From Kitasatospora sp052076145 (GTDB lineage: Bacteria > Actinomycetota > Actinomycetes > Streptomycetales > Streptomycetaceae), in the NCBI RefSeq assembly GCF_052076145.1, contig NZ_CP197246.1, positions 4,836,001-4,900,000 of the forward strand: a stretch of DNA of 64,000 nucleotides, read 5' to 3'. The notes beneath the pieces were generated by a model that was not told where the DNA came from, ran no database searches, and saw only the letters and a program-made list of their open reading frames with translations. The stretch's first letter is position 1. Every line of letters starts with the position of its first letter. Positions 20,699 to 32,326 of the stretch are shown here, one piece after another. A program made the position numbers and the translations under genes.

Positions 20699-23434
20699 CT
20701 ACTGGGCCGCTGCGCGTTGGAGGGCGCTGGCCAGGAGGGCGAGGTCGGTGGGGCCGTTGCCCAGCTCGCGGACGGGGCGGCGGGTGGGGGGTTCGCCGAG
20801 TTGGGTGCGGTCGACGGCGACGACGGTGGGGCGGAGGGTGGCGGTGCGGGGGATGCGGCCGCTGACCCGGGCGGTCTGGAAGGCCGTGACGCCGCCGTCG
20901 GGGCGGCGGAGGTAGCCACGGCCGGGGGTGTCGGCGGCCACTGCGGCGGCGTCCGAGAGGTGGATCAGCAGGTCGGAGTCGGCCGGGTCGGCCGTCCGCA
21001 GGGCGATCCGCAGCAGGGCGGCGTCGTCCAGCTCGCCGCCGGCCGTCTCCTCGGGCGTCGAGGTGGTGGCGACCAGGTGCATGCCGAGCCGCCCGCCGCG
21101 CTGGGCGATGGCCGTCAGGGCGCGGGCCAGCGGGCGCCCGGCCGGGGAGGTGGGGGAGAGCAGTGCGTCGTAGTCGTCGACCACGACGACCAGGCGGGCG
21201 GGCGCGGTGCTCCGGGCCTCCGGGGCCCGCCGGGGGCCGGCCAGGCGCGGGGCGGTGCTGCCGCCGCCCGCCGCCACCAGGGAGGGGGCGGGGCTGCGGA
21301 GGGCGTTGGCGGACTGCCAGGCCGTGAAGTCGAGCTCACCGAGCAGGGCCTCACGGTGCGTCAGCTCGTCCAGCAGGGCCTCTGCGGTGACTATCGCCCG
21401 GCGTGGGTCGGACGCCGCGTCGAGGTGGTCGGTGACGTGCGGGAGTTCGGTGCAGCCGTGCAGGCCGGAGGTGTCGTCCGGGCTGCCGGAGCCACGGCCC
21501 TCGATGATGCTGATGCCGAGCCGCTCGGGGCGTTCGGAGACGGCGAGCGAGGCGATCAGGGTGCGCAGCAGCTCGGTCTTGCCCGCGCCCTTGGCGCCGC
21601 CGACCAGCAGGTGCGGGCCGCCGGCCTCGCCGGAGGTGGTGAGGTCCGGGTCCGCGAGGTCGATGGTGCAGAGGTCGTCGCGGGTGGTGCCGATCAGGGC
21701 GGTCGCGGTGCCGGGGGTGACGGGCAGGGCGGCCCAGCGGGCGGAGAGCTTGGCGGGGGTGACGCTGTCGAGGTGCAGCAGGTCGAGCAGCCGCAGGGCC
21801 TCGGGCAGGGGGCCCCGGGTGGTGGGGGCGGCCTCGCGCAGCGGCGCCAGGACGCGGGCGAGCCGCTCGGCCCAGGCGGCGGAGACGGCGTCGAGGGCGA
21901 CGTCCTCGACCAGTTCGCGCCCCTCGGCGGTGGGTCGGTCGACGGTGAGCTGGGTGGCGACCTCGCCGGTGATCAGAGCCGTCGCGCCGAGCCCGGTGGG
22001 CAGCTCCTCGGGGTGGTCGGCGAGACAGATCGGGTGGACGCCGAGGGCCGGGCCCTGCCGGAGCAGCAGCTCCAGGGCGCGGCGGGCGGCGGGTGAGCCC
22101 GGGTCGCCGTCCACCAGCACGACGGTGGCGGGCGGGCGGGCGGCGGGCTCCAGCGAGGCGAGTTCGGTCAGCCGGGCCTCGGCCTGGGCGGGGTCGAAGC
22201 CGACCAGCAGTCGGCAGTCCTGGCCGTGCGCGGGGAGCAGGTGCGGCAGCCAGAGGGCCCAGGACCAGTCCGCCGCGCGGCTCTCGTCGGCGCTGACCAG
22301 GACGAGGCCGAGGGCGCTCGGCGGGTGCAGCGCGGCGAGCTGGGCGAGGGCGGCGCGGGCCAACCCGGCCAGCCGCTCGCGCGGGCCGGCCAGCCCGAGG
22401 CTGCCCGCGCTGCGCAGGCCGACGGTGACGGGGACGGCGGGCAGCATCGTGCCGGGCGCGGTGCCCGCGCCGCCGGGGAGGTCGGCGGTGCCCAGGCGCA
22501 CGGTCAGCGTGTCGGGGTGGGCCGGGCCGCGCTCCCAGAGCCGGGGGCCGGGGCCGAGGGCGGTGAGCAGCAGGGCGGCCGGGTCGGGCCAGCGCTCGCG
22601 GCGGGCGACGGCCTGCCGGGTGCGGGCGCCGGCGTGCGCCTGGGCGGCGCTGGGCCCGGCGGGCTCGGGGCGGGTGCGGCGCAGCGAGAGCAGGCCGCGG
22701 GTGCGGCCGGCGGCGGGTGCGGCCGTGGGCTCGGGCGGCGGGGCGGGGAGGGTGAGCAGCGGCCGGGCGGGGGGCGCGGGGGCGAGCTGGAGGTGGCCGT
22801 GGCCGTCGGGGGCGGCGGCCCGGGGCGCCCCTGAGGTGTCCCCGGTTTCGGGCCGGGCGATCATCAGGGTGGTCTCGCCGGCGCGCAGCAGCCCGCCGTC
22901 GGGCAGCTCGGCGGGCTCGGTGCGCAGCAGGCGGCCGTCGAGGGTGGTGCCGTTGGTGGAGCCGAGGTCGCGGACGGTGACCTTGCCGTCGGTGCCGAGG
23001 TGCAGGGCGAGGTGCAGCCGGGAGACGTCCGGGTCGTCGAGCGGTACGTCGGCCTCGCTGGAGCGGCCGATCCGGATCTGCTCGCCGTGCAGCCGGTGCA
23101 CGCCGCCCGCGTCCGGCCCGCCGACGACGCGCAGCTCGGTGGTGGCGGGCAGCGGGGTGTCGTCGGTGTCCGGGTCGGGCTCGTTCAGGGAGAGCACGGC
23201 GCCGTCGAGCAGCGGGGGGTGCCCGAGCAGGGCCTGCTCGTCGAGCCGCCGGGCCCCGGCGTACAGGTGCACATGGGTGGCGGAGCGTGGGCCGCGTACG
23301 CCCACTGCGCCTGCGAGCGCCCCCGCGACGGTGCCGAGTGTGGTGCCGACGGGTGCGGTGACCAGCACGTCGGTGGCCGATCCGGCGGCGGCCGGACCGC
23401 TGCGCGGTCGGAGGACGGTCAGCCGGATCTGCAT
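20699..23434 (-). CDS. FHA-domain FtsK/SpoIIIE-type ATPase
   Basis: This large protein of 911 residues combines a phosphopeptide-binding FHA domain (RIGRSSEADVPL, SRLHLALH and DLGSTNGTTLDG, about 120-170) with an FtsK/SpoIIIE-fold ATPase module. Walker A is VGGAKGAGKTELL with K619, and the acidic Walker B stretch is LVVVVDDYDALL at about 747-757. The first 80 residues resemble a small ubiquitin-like or YukD-type domain, and the region between FHA and ATPase is Pro/Ala-rich. The layout recalls EccC-type motors of type VII secretion, but no EccB/D/E genes are nearby and no membrane segments are evident. The start is ATG 23434; ATG 23488 in frame is an alternative. It lies divergent to two Ser/Thr kinases, whose phosphorylated partners its FHA domain could bind (inference). 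Confidence 0.85.
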   Translation of the reverse strand: MQIRLTVLRPRSGPAAAGSATDVLVTAPVGTTLGTVAGALAGAVGVRGPRSATHVHLYAGARRLDEQALLGHPPLLDGAVLSLNEPDPDTDDTPLPATTELRVVGGPDAGGVHRLHGEQIRIGRSSEADVPLDDPDVSRLHLALHLGTDGKVTVRDLGSTNGTTLDGRLLRTEPAELPDGGLLRAGETTLMIARPETGDTSGAPRAAAPDGHGHLQLAPAPPARPLLTLPAPPPEPTAAPAAGRTRGLLSLRRTRPEPAGPSAAQAHAGARTRQAVARRERWPDPAALLLTALGPGPRLWERGPAHPDTLTVRLGTADLPGGAGTAPGTMLPAVPVTVGLRSAGSLGLAGPRERLAGLARAALAQLAALHPPSALGLVLVSADESRAADWSWALWLPHLLPAHGQDCRLLVGFDPAQAEARLTELASLEPAARPPATVVLVDGDPGSPAARRALELLLRQGPALGVHPICLADHPEELPTGLGATALITGEVATQLTVDRPTAEGRELVEDVALDAVSAAWAERLARVLAPLREAAPTTRGPLPEALRLLDLLHLDSVTPAKLSARWAALPVTPGTATALIGTTRDDLCTIDLADPDLTTSGEAGGPHLLVGGAKGAGKTELLRTLIASLAVSERPERLGISIIEGRGSGSPDDTSGLHGCTELPHVTDHLDAASDPRRAIVTAEALLDELTHREALLGELDFTAWQSANALRSPAPSLVAAGGGSTAPRLAGPRRAPEARSTAPARLVVVVDDYDALLSPTSPAGRPLARALTAIAQRGGRLGMHLVATTSTPEETAGGELDDAALLRIALRTADPADSDLLIHLSDAAAVAADTPGRGYLRRPDGGVTAFQTARVSGRIPRTATLRPTVVAVDRTQLGEPPTRRPVRELGNGPTDLALLASALQRAAAQ

Positions 23435-23710
23435 CGCCCGTGGTCCCTTCTTCGTACCAGGCTCTGACCCGCCGGTGTGGTGCTCCATCCTGCCACCCGG
23501 GACCGACCGCCCGCGCCCGGTACCGGATTTGACGATCTTGCGATGATCGACATGGTGGAGCGGACGGCCAGTCAGGTCAAGACCGACCCGTAGGGGCGAC
23601 CCCGGAGGGGTTGTCCGGGTGCTCGCCGTCGCACCTCGGATTCGCCGCCGTACGCGGTTACAGTTGCGGAAACACGGGCCCGGCAGCCCGACGGCAACAG
23701 GAGTTCACAG

Positions 23711-25564
23711 GTGCGGCCAGTCGGCAGCAAGTATCTGCTCGAGGAGACCCTCGGGCGCGGTGCCACCGGCACCGTCTGGCGTGCGCAGGTGCGCGCAGAC
23801 ATCGCCGTGCCCGGGATCGAGCCGGGCCGCCCGGTGGCGATCAAGATACTGCGCGAGGAGCTGGCGGCCGACCCGGACGTCGTGATGCGCTTCCTGCGCG
23901 AGCGGTCGGTGCTGCTGCGGCTCAACCACCCGAACATCGTCCGGGTCCGTGACCTGGTGGTCGAGGGCGAGCTGCTGGCCCTGGTGATGGACCTCGTCGA
24001 GGGCCCCGACCTCTTCCGCTACCTGCGCTCCAACGGCCCGCTCTCGCCGATCGCCGGTGCCCTGCTGATGGCCCAGATCGCCGACGCGCTCGCCGCCAGC
24101 CACGCCGACGGCATCGTGCACCGCGATCTCAAGCCGGCCAACGTGCTGCTCGCCACCACCGAGCTGGACGGCGCCGAGCAGATGCACCCGATGCTCACCG
24201 ACTTCGGCATCGCCCGCCTCGCCGACTCCCCGGGCATCACCCGCACCCACGAGTTCGTCGGCACCCCGGCGTACGTCGCGCCGGAGTCCGCCGACGGCCG
24301 CCCGCAGACCTCCGCCGTGGACGTCTACGGCGCCGGGATCATGCTGTACGAGCTGGTCACCGGCCGCCCGCCGTTCCAGGGCGACAGCCCGATCGCGGTG
24401 CTGCACGCCCACCTCGCGCAGGAGCCGGAGCGCCCGCGCACCATGCCCGAGCCGCTCTGGACGGTGATCGAGCGCTGCCTGCGCAAGAGCCCGGACGAGC
24501 GCCCGAGTGCCGTCTCGCTGGCCCACGGCCTGCGGGTGGTCGCGGCGGGCATCGGCGTGCACGCCTCGCCCTCGGCGGTGGACGCGGCGCTCGCCGTCGG
24601 CGCCCTGCTGCTGCCCGACCCGCGGCCCGCCGCGGCGACCGCAGCGGCGGCGACCCCGGTCGCGCAGGCCTGGTCCGACCCGACGCAGGTGCTGCCCACC
24701 GGCGCCGCCGCCTACGACCCGTCCGCGGCGACCCAGATGATGGGCACGGGCACCGGCACCGGCACCGGCACCGGGGAGGACCGCACCCAGCTGCTCGGCT
24801 CCCAGCCGCCGCCGCTGCCCGAGGCGGACCGGACACGGATGATGCCGCCGATCCCCGCCGCCCCGACCGCCGCCCCGACAGCCGCGCCGACGGCCGAGTC
24901 GCCGCACCCGTGGCAGACCCAGCTGCGGGCCGCCCGGGACCGCAACCAGCAGACCGAGATCTTCGACCCGCAGGCGTTCGCCGCCCCGCAGGTCGCCCCG
25001 CAGCCGTACCAGCAGCAGCGGCCCCCGAAGTACCAGCCGCCGCAGCCGTACCAGCAGCCCGCGCCGCAGCCGTACGGCCGCCAGCAGGGGCATCAGCAGG
25101 GCCACCAGCAGGGCGGGCCGCAGGGCCAGCCGTACGGTGGCCAGCGGCCTCCGCAGGCCCCGCCGCAGCACCAGCAGCAGCAGCGCCCGCCGTACGGCCA
25201 GCCGCAGCAGCAGGCCCAGCAGGGCGGCTACCAGCAGCCGTACGCCGCCGCCGCGCCCGTGCGGCGTCCGGAGCCGGCGCCGCAGCGCCGGGCCGAGCCG
25301 CCGGTGCCGCAGTACCGGGAGCCCAAGGGCCGGGAGCCGGAGGCGCCGCCGCGTGAGCGGGAGAGCCGCGAGCCGCGCCGCCGCAGCCGCAACGGGATGT
25401 ACATCCCCGGCCTCGGCTGCCTCAAGGGCTGTCTGATGGTGCTGCTGATCCTGGCCGTCGCCGCTGTCGCGCTGTGGAACTTCACGTCACTGCCGCAGTA
25501 CTGGGAGCAGGTCCAGGAGTGGTTCCACACCGGCATGGACTGGGTGCACAAGATCGGCGGCTAG
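23711..25564 (+). CDS. Membrane Ser/Thr protein kinase with Gln/Pro-rich linker
   Basis: This is a Hanks-type kinase of 617 residues. The catalytic domain (about 8-275) is complete: Gly loop LGRGATGTVW, ATP-anchoring K45 in VAIKIL, catalytic D139 in VHRDLKPAN, DFG at 164-166 and the APE-like YVAPES. After it comes a very long low-complexity linker (about 290-550) rich in Ala, Pro, Gln and Tyr with PYQQ/QQGHQQG repeats, then a single membrane segment (CLKGCLMVLLILAVAAVALW) near residue 575 and a short external tail. There are no PASTA repeats. The start is GTG 23711 with AGGAG seven bases upstream. A second kinase follows 210 bases later and the FHA-ATPase gene is divergent, so the three may form one phosphosignalling group. 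Confidence 0.93.
   Translation: MRPVGSKYLLEETLGRGATGTVWRAQVRADIAVPGIEPGRPVAIKILREELAADPDVVMRFLRERSVLLRLNHPNIVRVRDLVVEGELLALVMDLVEGPDLFRYLRSNGPLSPIAGALLMAQIADALAASHADGIVHRDLKPANVLLATTELDGAEQMHPMLTDFGIARLADSPGITRTHEFVGTPAYVAPESADGRPQTSAVDVYGAGIMLYELVTGRPPFQGDSPIAVLHAHLAQEPERPRTMPEPLWTVIERCLRKSPDERPSAVSLAHGLRVVAAGIGVHASPSAVDAALAVGALLLPDPRPAAATAAAATPVAQAWSDPTQVLPTGAAAYDPSAATQMMGTGTGTGTGTGEDRTQLLGSQPPPLPEADRTRMMPPIPAAPTAAPTAAPTAESPHPWQTQLRAARDRNQQTEIFDPQAFAAPQVAPQPYQQQRPPKYQPPQPYQQPAPQPYGRQQGHQQGHQQGGPQGQPYGGQRPPQAPPQHQQQQRPPYGQPQQQAQQGGYQQPYAAAAPVRRPEPAPQRRAEPPVPQYREPKGREPEAPPRERESREPRRRSRNGMYIPGLGCLKGCLMVLLILAVAAVALWNFTSLPQYWEQVQEWFHTGMDWVHKIGG
24743..24772. repeat. Five tandem GGCACS hexamers within the kinase gene
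   Basis: GGCACG is followed by four GGCACC units, encoding alternating Gly-Thr in the linker of the kinase. Such runs can change copy number by slippage in steps of two residues without breaking the frame. Confidence 0.8.
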
Positions 25565-25774
25565 TGGGCGGGAGGAGTGCCGGCCGACAGTGATCGCGAC
25601 AGTGATCTTGTTGCTTTGTCGACACTTCACGATTTTTCCCGCCTTTCCAGGCCTGCCGGAAGCCCTTCGGCGGCCCCTGGAGGGCTTCCGGGCGCGTAGG
25701 TTGGTCGCTGACGCACCGACCTACCGAGCGCACCTGACCGTCCGTGCGCTCCCGCCGCCTACGGAGCACCAGCA

Positions 25775-27034
<1,260 letters not shown>

Positions 27035-27072
27035 GGGCGCGTGCCTGGTGGCCGACCCGTTACGCTGGTGAC

Positions 27073-28176
<1,104 letters not shown>

Positions 28177-28198
28177 CAGGACAGGCACGGCAGCGATA

Positions 28199-28236
28199 CG
28201 CCGAAGGGCCCCGGGAGACCCCGGGGCCCTTCGGCG
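28199..28236. terminator. Bidirectional terminator between prfB and the convergent small gene
   Basis: CGCCGAAGGGCCCCGGG pairs perfectly over 17 bp with CCCGGGGCCCTTCGGCG around an AGAC loop, and CTCTGTTT follows. It starts 22 bases after the prfB stop and six bases before the stop of the convergent small gene. Confidence 0.9.
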
Positions 28237-28242
28237 CTCTGT

Positions 28243-28437
28243 TTATGCCAGGACTTGGCGGGCGAGCAGTGCCACGGCCAGCAGTGCCACCAGCAGCGCG
28301 AGCAGCGCGGCGGGTGAGAGTGCGGCGAACGGGCCCTGCTGCTCCTGCAGCCGGGCGCGGTTGGCGCGGCACACCGGACAGCGGCCGTCACTCACGCGGC
28401 CGTTGCAGTTGGCGCACACCAGATGGTCGCAGGTCAT
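28243..28437 (-). CDS. Small zinc-ribbon-like membrane protein
   Basis: This is a 64-residue protein with four Cys in two CxxC pairs at the N-terminus (CANC and CPVC, within residues 1-25), consistent with a small zinc ribbon, a short linker and a single hydrophobic C-terminal helix (LLALLVALLAVALLARQVL). This would make it tail-anchored with the zinc part in the cytoplasm. The start is ATG 28435-28437 with an excellent AAGGAGGAG six bases upstream, which is strong support for a real gene. It is convergent with prfB and separated from it by a shared terminator. Similar small proteins occur next to prfB in other streptomycetes; the function is unknown. Confidence 0.8.
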   Translation of the reverse strand: MTCDHLVCANCNGRVSDGRCPVCRANRARLQEQQGPFAALSPAALLALLVALLAVALLARQVLA

Positions 28438-28912
28438 GCGATCTCCTCCTTGCTGCTACTGCCAACGCACCGGGAGGCCCTGTGGTTCCGGGCCCTGCCC
28501 TGTGCGGGGTAGCGGCCGCCCCGAACTGTCGCGCTCATCCCTACCACTGTGCCAGGTTCGCGCCGTTCCGGCTCCCGGGCCGGGAAGGTCGACCGCCTGG
28601 CGGACGGCGAAACCTCGCCGGGGGCTGTGAAATGGCTCGCATTATTCGGTGGAAACAGGGACATAAGGCATTAATTCTCTGGTATGCGCGGCGGGACGGC
28701 CTGCGAGCCCCGCTGTGGTTCGCGTATGGTCCCTGGCTGGAGGAGCGGCAGTCGGCCGCTCCCGCCGTCCGCTCCGGGCCAGGTGCAGGGGCGGTACCGA
28801 CCGAGGAACGGCGCCGTCCGTCCGGTCCGTCCGGCTCGACGTCACGATCGGGTCACGGGGGGCAGGCCGAGCAGTCCGCCATTCCGCCTAGGATGGCCTC
28901 CGTGATGCAGCC
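28438..28912. other. Divergent intergenic region upstream of ftsE
   Basis: These 475 bases lie between the small zinc-ribbon gene (minus) and ftsE (plus). The stretch 28630-28690 is conspicuously AT-rich for this genome and probably holds promoter elements. TAGGAT at 28889-28894 is a good -10 hexamer for ftsE, which would give a leader of about 12 bases; its -35 is weak. A possible ORF from 28632 was rejected. Confidence 0.45.
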
Positions 28913-29602
28913 GTGATCAGATTCGACAACGTCTCCAAGACCTATCCCAAGCAGAACCGTCCGGCCCTGGACAACGTCTCGCTGGAGATCGAGAAGGGCG
29001 AGTTCGTCTTCCTGGTCGGCTCCTCCGGCTCGGGCAAGTCCACCTTCCTGCGCCTGTGCCTGCGCGAGGAGCGGCCGAGCACCGGCGAGGTGCACGTGCT
29101 GGGCAAGGACCTGGGCAAGCTGTCCAACTGGAAGGTGCCGCACATGCGCCGCCAGCTGGGCACGGTCTTCCAGGACTTCCGCCTGCTGCCGAACAAGACG
29201 GTCGCGCAGAACGTGGCGTTCGCGCTGGAGGTCATCGGCAAGCCGAAGAGCGCCATCAACAAGGTCGTCCCCGAGGTGCTCGACCTGGTCGGCCTCGGCG
29301 GCAAGGAAGGCCGGATGCCCGGCGAGCTCTCCGGTGGTGAGCAGCAGCGCGTCGCGATCGCCCGCGCCTTCGTGAACCGCCCGATGCTGCTGATCGCGGA
29401 CGAGCCGACCGGCAACCTCGACCCGCAGAACTCGGTCGGCATCATGAAGCTGCTCGACCGCATCAACCGCACCGGCACGACCGTCCTGATGGCCACGCAC
29501 GACCAGGCCATCGTCGACCAGATGCGCAAGCGGGTCATCGAGCTCGACAAGGGGCTGCTGGTCCGCGACCAGGCCCGTGGTGTCTACGGCTACCAGCACT
29601 GA
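28913..29602 (+). CDS. ftsE: Cell-division ABC transporter ATPase FtsE
   Basis: FtsE is the ATPase of the FtsEX complex, which couples cytosolic ATP hydrolysis to activation of peptidoglycan hydrolases at the septum. The 229-residue protein has Walker A GSSGSGKST (about 37-45), the ABC signature LSGGEQQR, Walker B LLIADEPTGNLD and the switch His in MATHD. The start is GTG 28913. ftsX follows after 65 bases on the same strand. The S41 protease gene behind ftsX and smpB-ssrA keep the order seen in other streptomycetes. Confidence 0.97.
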   Translation: MIRFDNVSKTYPKQNRPALDNVSLEIEKGEFVFLVGSSGSGKSTFLRLCLREERPSTGEVHVLGKDLGKLSNWKVPHMRRQLGTVFQDFRLLPNKTVAQNVAFALEVIGKPKSAINKVVPEVLDLVGLGGKEGRMPGELSGGEQQRVAIARAFVNRPMLLIADEPTGNLDPQNSVGIMKLLDRINRTGTTVLMATHDQAIVDQMRKRVIELDKGLLVRDQARGVYGYQH

Positions 29603-29667
29603 GCTGTGCCGCCGGGGACACCCCCGCCTATGTTGCCCACCCGCATTGACCCTGGAGTGAGAAAAGC

Positions 29668-30576
29668 ATGCGCGCCCAATTCGTACTGTCGGAGATCGGC
29701 GTCGGCCTACGCCGCAACCTGACCATGACCATCGCGGTCGTGGTCAGTGTGGCGCTCTCGCTCGCCCTCGCCGGCGCCAGCCTCCTCGTCCGGGACCAGG
29801 TCAACTCGATGAAGGGTTACTGGTACGACAAGGTCGAGGTGAGCATCTACTTCTGCACCAAGTCCGACCAGAAGGCGTCGGCCCAGTGCAGCGTCGGTGC
29901 CGCCACCCAGCAGCAGATCGACGGCGTCAAGACGGCGCTCGACGGCATGCCGCTGGTGCAGAGCGCGACCTTCGAGAGCTCGGCCGACGCGTACAAGCGC
30001 TGGAAGGACACCAACCCGGACAACCCGCTGCTGGTCGCCGTCGGCGCGGAGGCGATGCCGCAGTCCTGGCGGGTCAAGCTCAACGACCCGACGAAGTACG
30101 ACGTGATCCAGAGCGCCTTCGCCGGCAAACCGGGGGTGAAGTCGGTCGAGGACCAGCGGAAGATCCTGGAGAACCTCTTCGGCCTGCTCAACGGCCTCCA
30201 GACGGCCGCTTTCGTGATCATGGTGCTGATGCTCTTCGTCGCCCTGCTGCTGATCGTGAACACCGTCCGGGTGTCCGCGTTCAGCCGAAGGCGGGAGACC
30301 GGGATCATGCGGCTCGTCGGCGCGTCGAACTTCTACGTGCAGATGCCGTTCATCGCCGAGGCCGCCTTCGCGGCGCTGCTCGGGGCCGTGCTGGCCTCCG
30401 GGCTGCTGCTGGCCGGCCACTACTTCGTGCAGAACTTCCTCGCGCAGCGGGTGCAGTTCATCCAGTTCATCGGCCTCTCGTCGGTGCTCGCGGTGATACC
30501 GCTGCTGGTCGTGGTCGGCATGGGAATGGCCGGGATCGCGGCGTTCATCACGCTGCGGAAGTACCTGAAGGTCTAG
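29668..30576 (+). CDS. ftsX: Permease-like cell-division protein FtsX
   Basis: FtsX is the membrane partner of FtsE and transmits ATP-driven movement to extracellular cell-wall hydrolases or their activators. The 302-residue protein has the family topology: one membrane segment near residues 20-42, a large extracytoplasmic loop (about 45-175) with two Cys (FCTKS and QCSVG, possibly a disulfide), then three membrane segments at about 175-200, 225-250 and 270-295. The start is ATG 29668 with TGGAGTGA upstream. No hydrolase partner gene is adjacent. Confidence 0.96.
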   Translation: MRAQFVLSEIGVGLRRNLTMTIAVVVSVALSLALAGASLLVRDQVNSMKGYWYDKVEVSIYFCTKSDQKASAQCSVGAATQQQIDGVKTALDGMPLVQSATFESSADAYKRWKDTNPDNPLLVAVGAEAMPQSWRVKLNDPTKYDVIQSAFAGKPGVKSVEDQRKILENLFGLLNGLQTAAFVIMVLMLFVALLLIVNTVRVSAFSRRRETGIMRLVGASNFYVQMPFIAEAAFAALLGAVLASGLLLAGHYFVQNFLAQRVQFIQFIGLSSVLAVIPLLVVVGMGMAGIAAFITLRKYLKV

Positions 30577-30601
30577 CCGGGGCCTAGCCGCCGTACGGCT
30601 G

Positions 30602-30634
30602 ACAGGGGCGTGGGGAGCTTCCCTACGCCCCTGT
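30602..30634 (+). terminator. ftsX terminator hairpin
   Basis: ACAGGGGCGTGGGGA pairs with TCCCTACGCCCCTGT (one G-T pair) across a three-base loop and is followed by TTC. Its outer arm repeats that of the gdh terminator at 19021. Confidence 0.8.
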
Positions 30635-30668
30635 TTCGGCTCTCCCGGTGCGCATAAACTCCGTTGCC

Positions 30669-31790
30669 ATGTCAGCCATGCCGCGCCAGGTGCGCCACGG
30701 GGCCACGCTCAGCCTGGTCTTCGGGGTGGTGCTGCTGAGCGGTGCGGCCGTGGGGGCGTGGGGGGAGCCCCGGGCGGTGTCGCGGGCCGTCTCGCAGGAC
30801 GCCGCGCCCGCCCGTGACCTCGCGGGGGCGGATCTCTCGCCCGAGCAGGCCGAGCGGTTGGTCGGGCAGAGCGGTGACCCGTGGGCCGCGTACTACTCGC
30901 CGCAGGAGTACGCCGACTTCCTGCGCGGCCGGTACCTCGGGGTGGGGCTCTCGGTCGGGCGGGCGCAGGACGGCAGCACGGCCGTGTCGCAGGTCCGTCC
31001 GGCGGGGCCGGCCGCCGTGGCCGGGGTCCAGGTCGGCGACCGGCTGCTGCACATCGACGGTGTCCGCGCCGACCGGCTGCCGGTCACCGAGGTGGTGGCC
31101 CGGCTGCGCGGCGGGCCGACGGAAGGCCGGGCCGGCTCCACCGTCTCGCTGGCGGTGCAGCGCCGCGACGGCCCCGTCCGCGAGGTGGTGCTGCGGCGGA
31201 CGGTGCTGGAGGCCCAGGAGGTCACGGTGGCCCACCCGGCGCCGGGGGTGGTCCGGATCGGCGTGCTGGCGTTCACCGACGGGGTCGCCGCACAGGTCCG
31301 GGCGGCGGCGCGCGGCGCCCGCGCGGTCGTGCTCGACCTGCGCGGCAGCGCGGGCGGCCTGGTCGAGGAGGCCGCGGCGACGGCCTCGGTCTTCCTGGAC
31401 GGCGGCCCCGTCGGCAGCTACGAGGCCCGGGGCGAGCGCCGCGAGCTGACGGCGGCCCCGGGCGGCGACACCGCCGTGCCGCTGGTGGTGCTGGTCGACG
31501 GCGGGACGATGAGCGCCGCCGAGCTGCTCGCGGGCGCGCTCCAGGACCGCTGCCGTGCGGTGCTGGTGGGGGCGCGGACCTTCGGCAAGGGCACCGTCCA
31601 GCAGCCGAGCACGCTCGCCGACGGCTCGGTGCTGGAGCTGACCGTCGGCCGCTACCGGACGCCGGCCGGCCGCACCCCCGACGGCGCCGGGCTGACCCCG
31701 GACGTCCCGGCCCAGGACCCGGGGCGGGCCGAGGAGCTGGCGCTGCGGGTGCTGGCCGGGCTCGGGACGCGGGGCGGGCCGCGCGGGTAA
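30669..31790 (+). CDS. S41-family C-terminal processing protease
   Basis: This is an exported serine protease of the CtpA/Prc type. The 373-residue protein starts with a signal anchor (about 12-32), then a helical segment, a PDZ domain (about 85-160, with VQVGDRLLHIDGV) and the S41 peptidase domain. There the nucleophile Ser is in GGTMSAAELLAG and the general-base Lys in FGKGTVQ, the Ser-Lys dyad of the family. The start is taken as ATG 30669: TAAACT at 30655-30660 would start transcription at or next to this codon, so translation may be leaderless. The frame is open from 30648. It lies behind ftsX, beyond a terminator, and its substrates are probably envelope or secreted proteins. Confidence 0.9.
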   Translation: MSAMPRQVRHGATLSLVFGVVLLSGAAVGAWGEPRAVSRAVSQDAAPARDLAGADLSPEQAERLVGQSGDPWAAYYSPQEYADFLRGRYLGVGLSVGRAQDGSTAVSQVRPAGPAAVAGVQVGDRLLHIDGVRADRLPVTEVVARLRGGPTEGRAGSTVSLAVQRRDGPVREVVLRRTVLEAQEVTVAHPAPGVVRIGVLAFTDGVAAQVRAAARGARAVVLDLRGSAGGLVEEAAATASVFLDGGPVGSYEARGERRELTAAPGGDTAVPLVVLVDGGTMSAAELLAGALQDRCRAVLVGARTFGKGTVQQPSTLADGSVLELTVGRYRTPAGRTPDGAGLTPDVPAQDPGRAEELALRVLAGLGTRGGPRG

Positions 31791-31835
31791 TAGGGCTGCC
31801 GAGGGCCGTGCCGAGGTGCGAGAATGATCGGCGCT

Positions 31836-32312
31836 ATGGCAAAGGAAACCGGAAAGAAGCTGATCGCGCAGAACAAGAAGGCGCGACACGAGTACACCAT
31901 CCTCGACACCTACGAATGCGGTCTGGTGCTCACCGGCACCGAGGTGAAGTCACTGCGCGAGGGCCGGGCCAACCTGGTCGACGGCTACGCGTACGTCCAG
32001 GGCCACGAGGCCTGGATCGACAACGTCTTCATCCCGGAGTACACCCAGGGCACCTGGACCAACCACTCGGCGCGGCGCAAGCGCAAGCTCCTGCTGCACA
32101 AGCTGGAGATCCGGAAGCTGGAGGCGAAGACCAAGGAGACGGGCCACACGCTGGTGCCGCTCTCGCTCTATTTCAAGGACGGCAAGGTCAAACTGGAGCT
32201 GGCTCTCGCCGTCGGCAAGAAGTTGTACGACAAGCGCCAGACGCTGCGCGAGCAGCAGGACACCCGGGAGACGGCCCGCGCGGTCGCGGCGGCTCGCCGC
32301 CGCCAGAGCTGA
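31836..32312 (+). CDS. smpB: SsrA-binding protein SmpB
   Basis: SmpB binds tmRNA and places it in the A site of stalled ribosomes to start trans-translation. The 158-residue protein has the conserved opening IAQNKKARHEYTILDTYECG, the loop GTEVKSLREGRANL and the basic C-terminal tail with KKLYDKRQTLRE that becomes helical in the mRNA channel. The start is ATG 31836; GAGAAT about ten bases upstream may be a -10 element for a near-leaderless transcript. Its RNA partner ssrA lies 101 bases downstream, so both parts of the rescue system sit together. Confidence 0.97.
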   Translation: MAKETGKKLIAQNKKARHEYTILDTYECGLVLTGTEVKSLREGRANLVDGYAYVQGHEAWIDNVFIPEYTQGTWTNHSARRKRKLLLHKLEIRKLEAKTKETGHTLVPLSLYFKDGKVKLELALAVGKKLYDKRQTLREQQDTRETARAVAAARRRQS

Positions 32313-32326
32313 CCTGACAAATGAGG

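Noticed and set aside
28632..28916. Possible 94-codon ORF beginning MARIIRWKQGHKALILWYARR upstream of ftsE
   Set aside because: The first 20 codons are AT-rich with a TTA codon and A/T third positions, later codons are low in complexity, and the frame runs over the likely ftsE promoter and start. The AT-rich stretch is better read as a promoter region.
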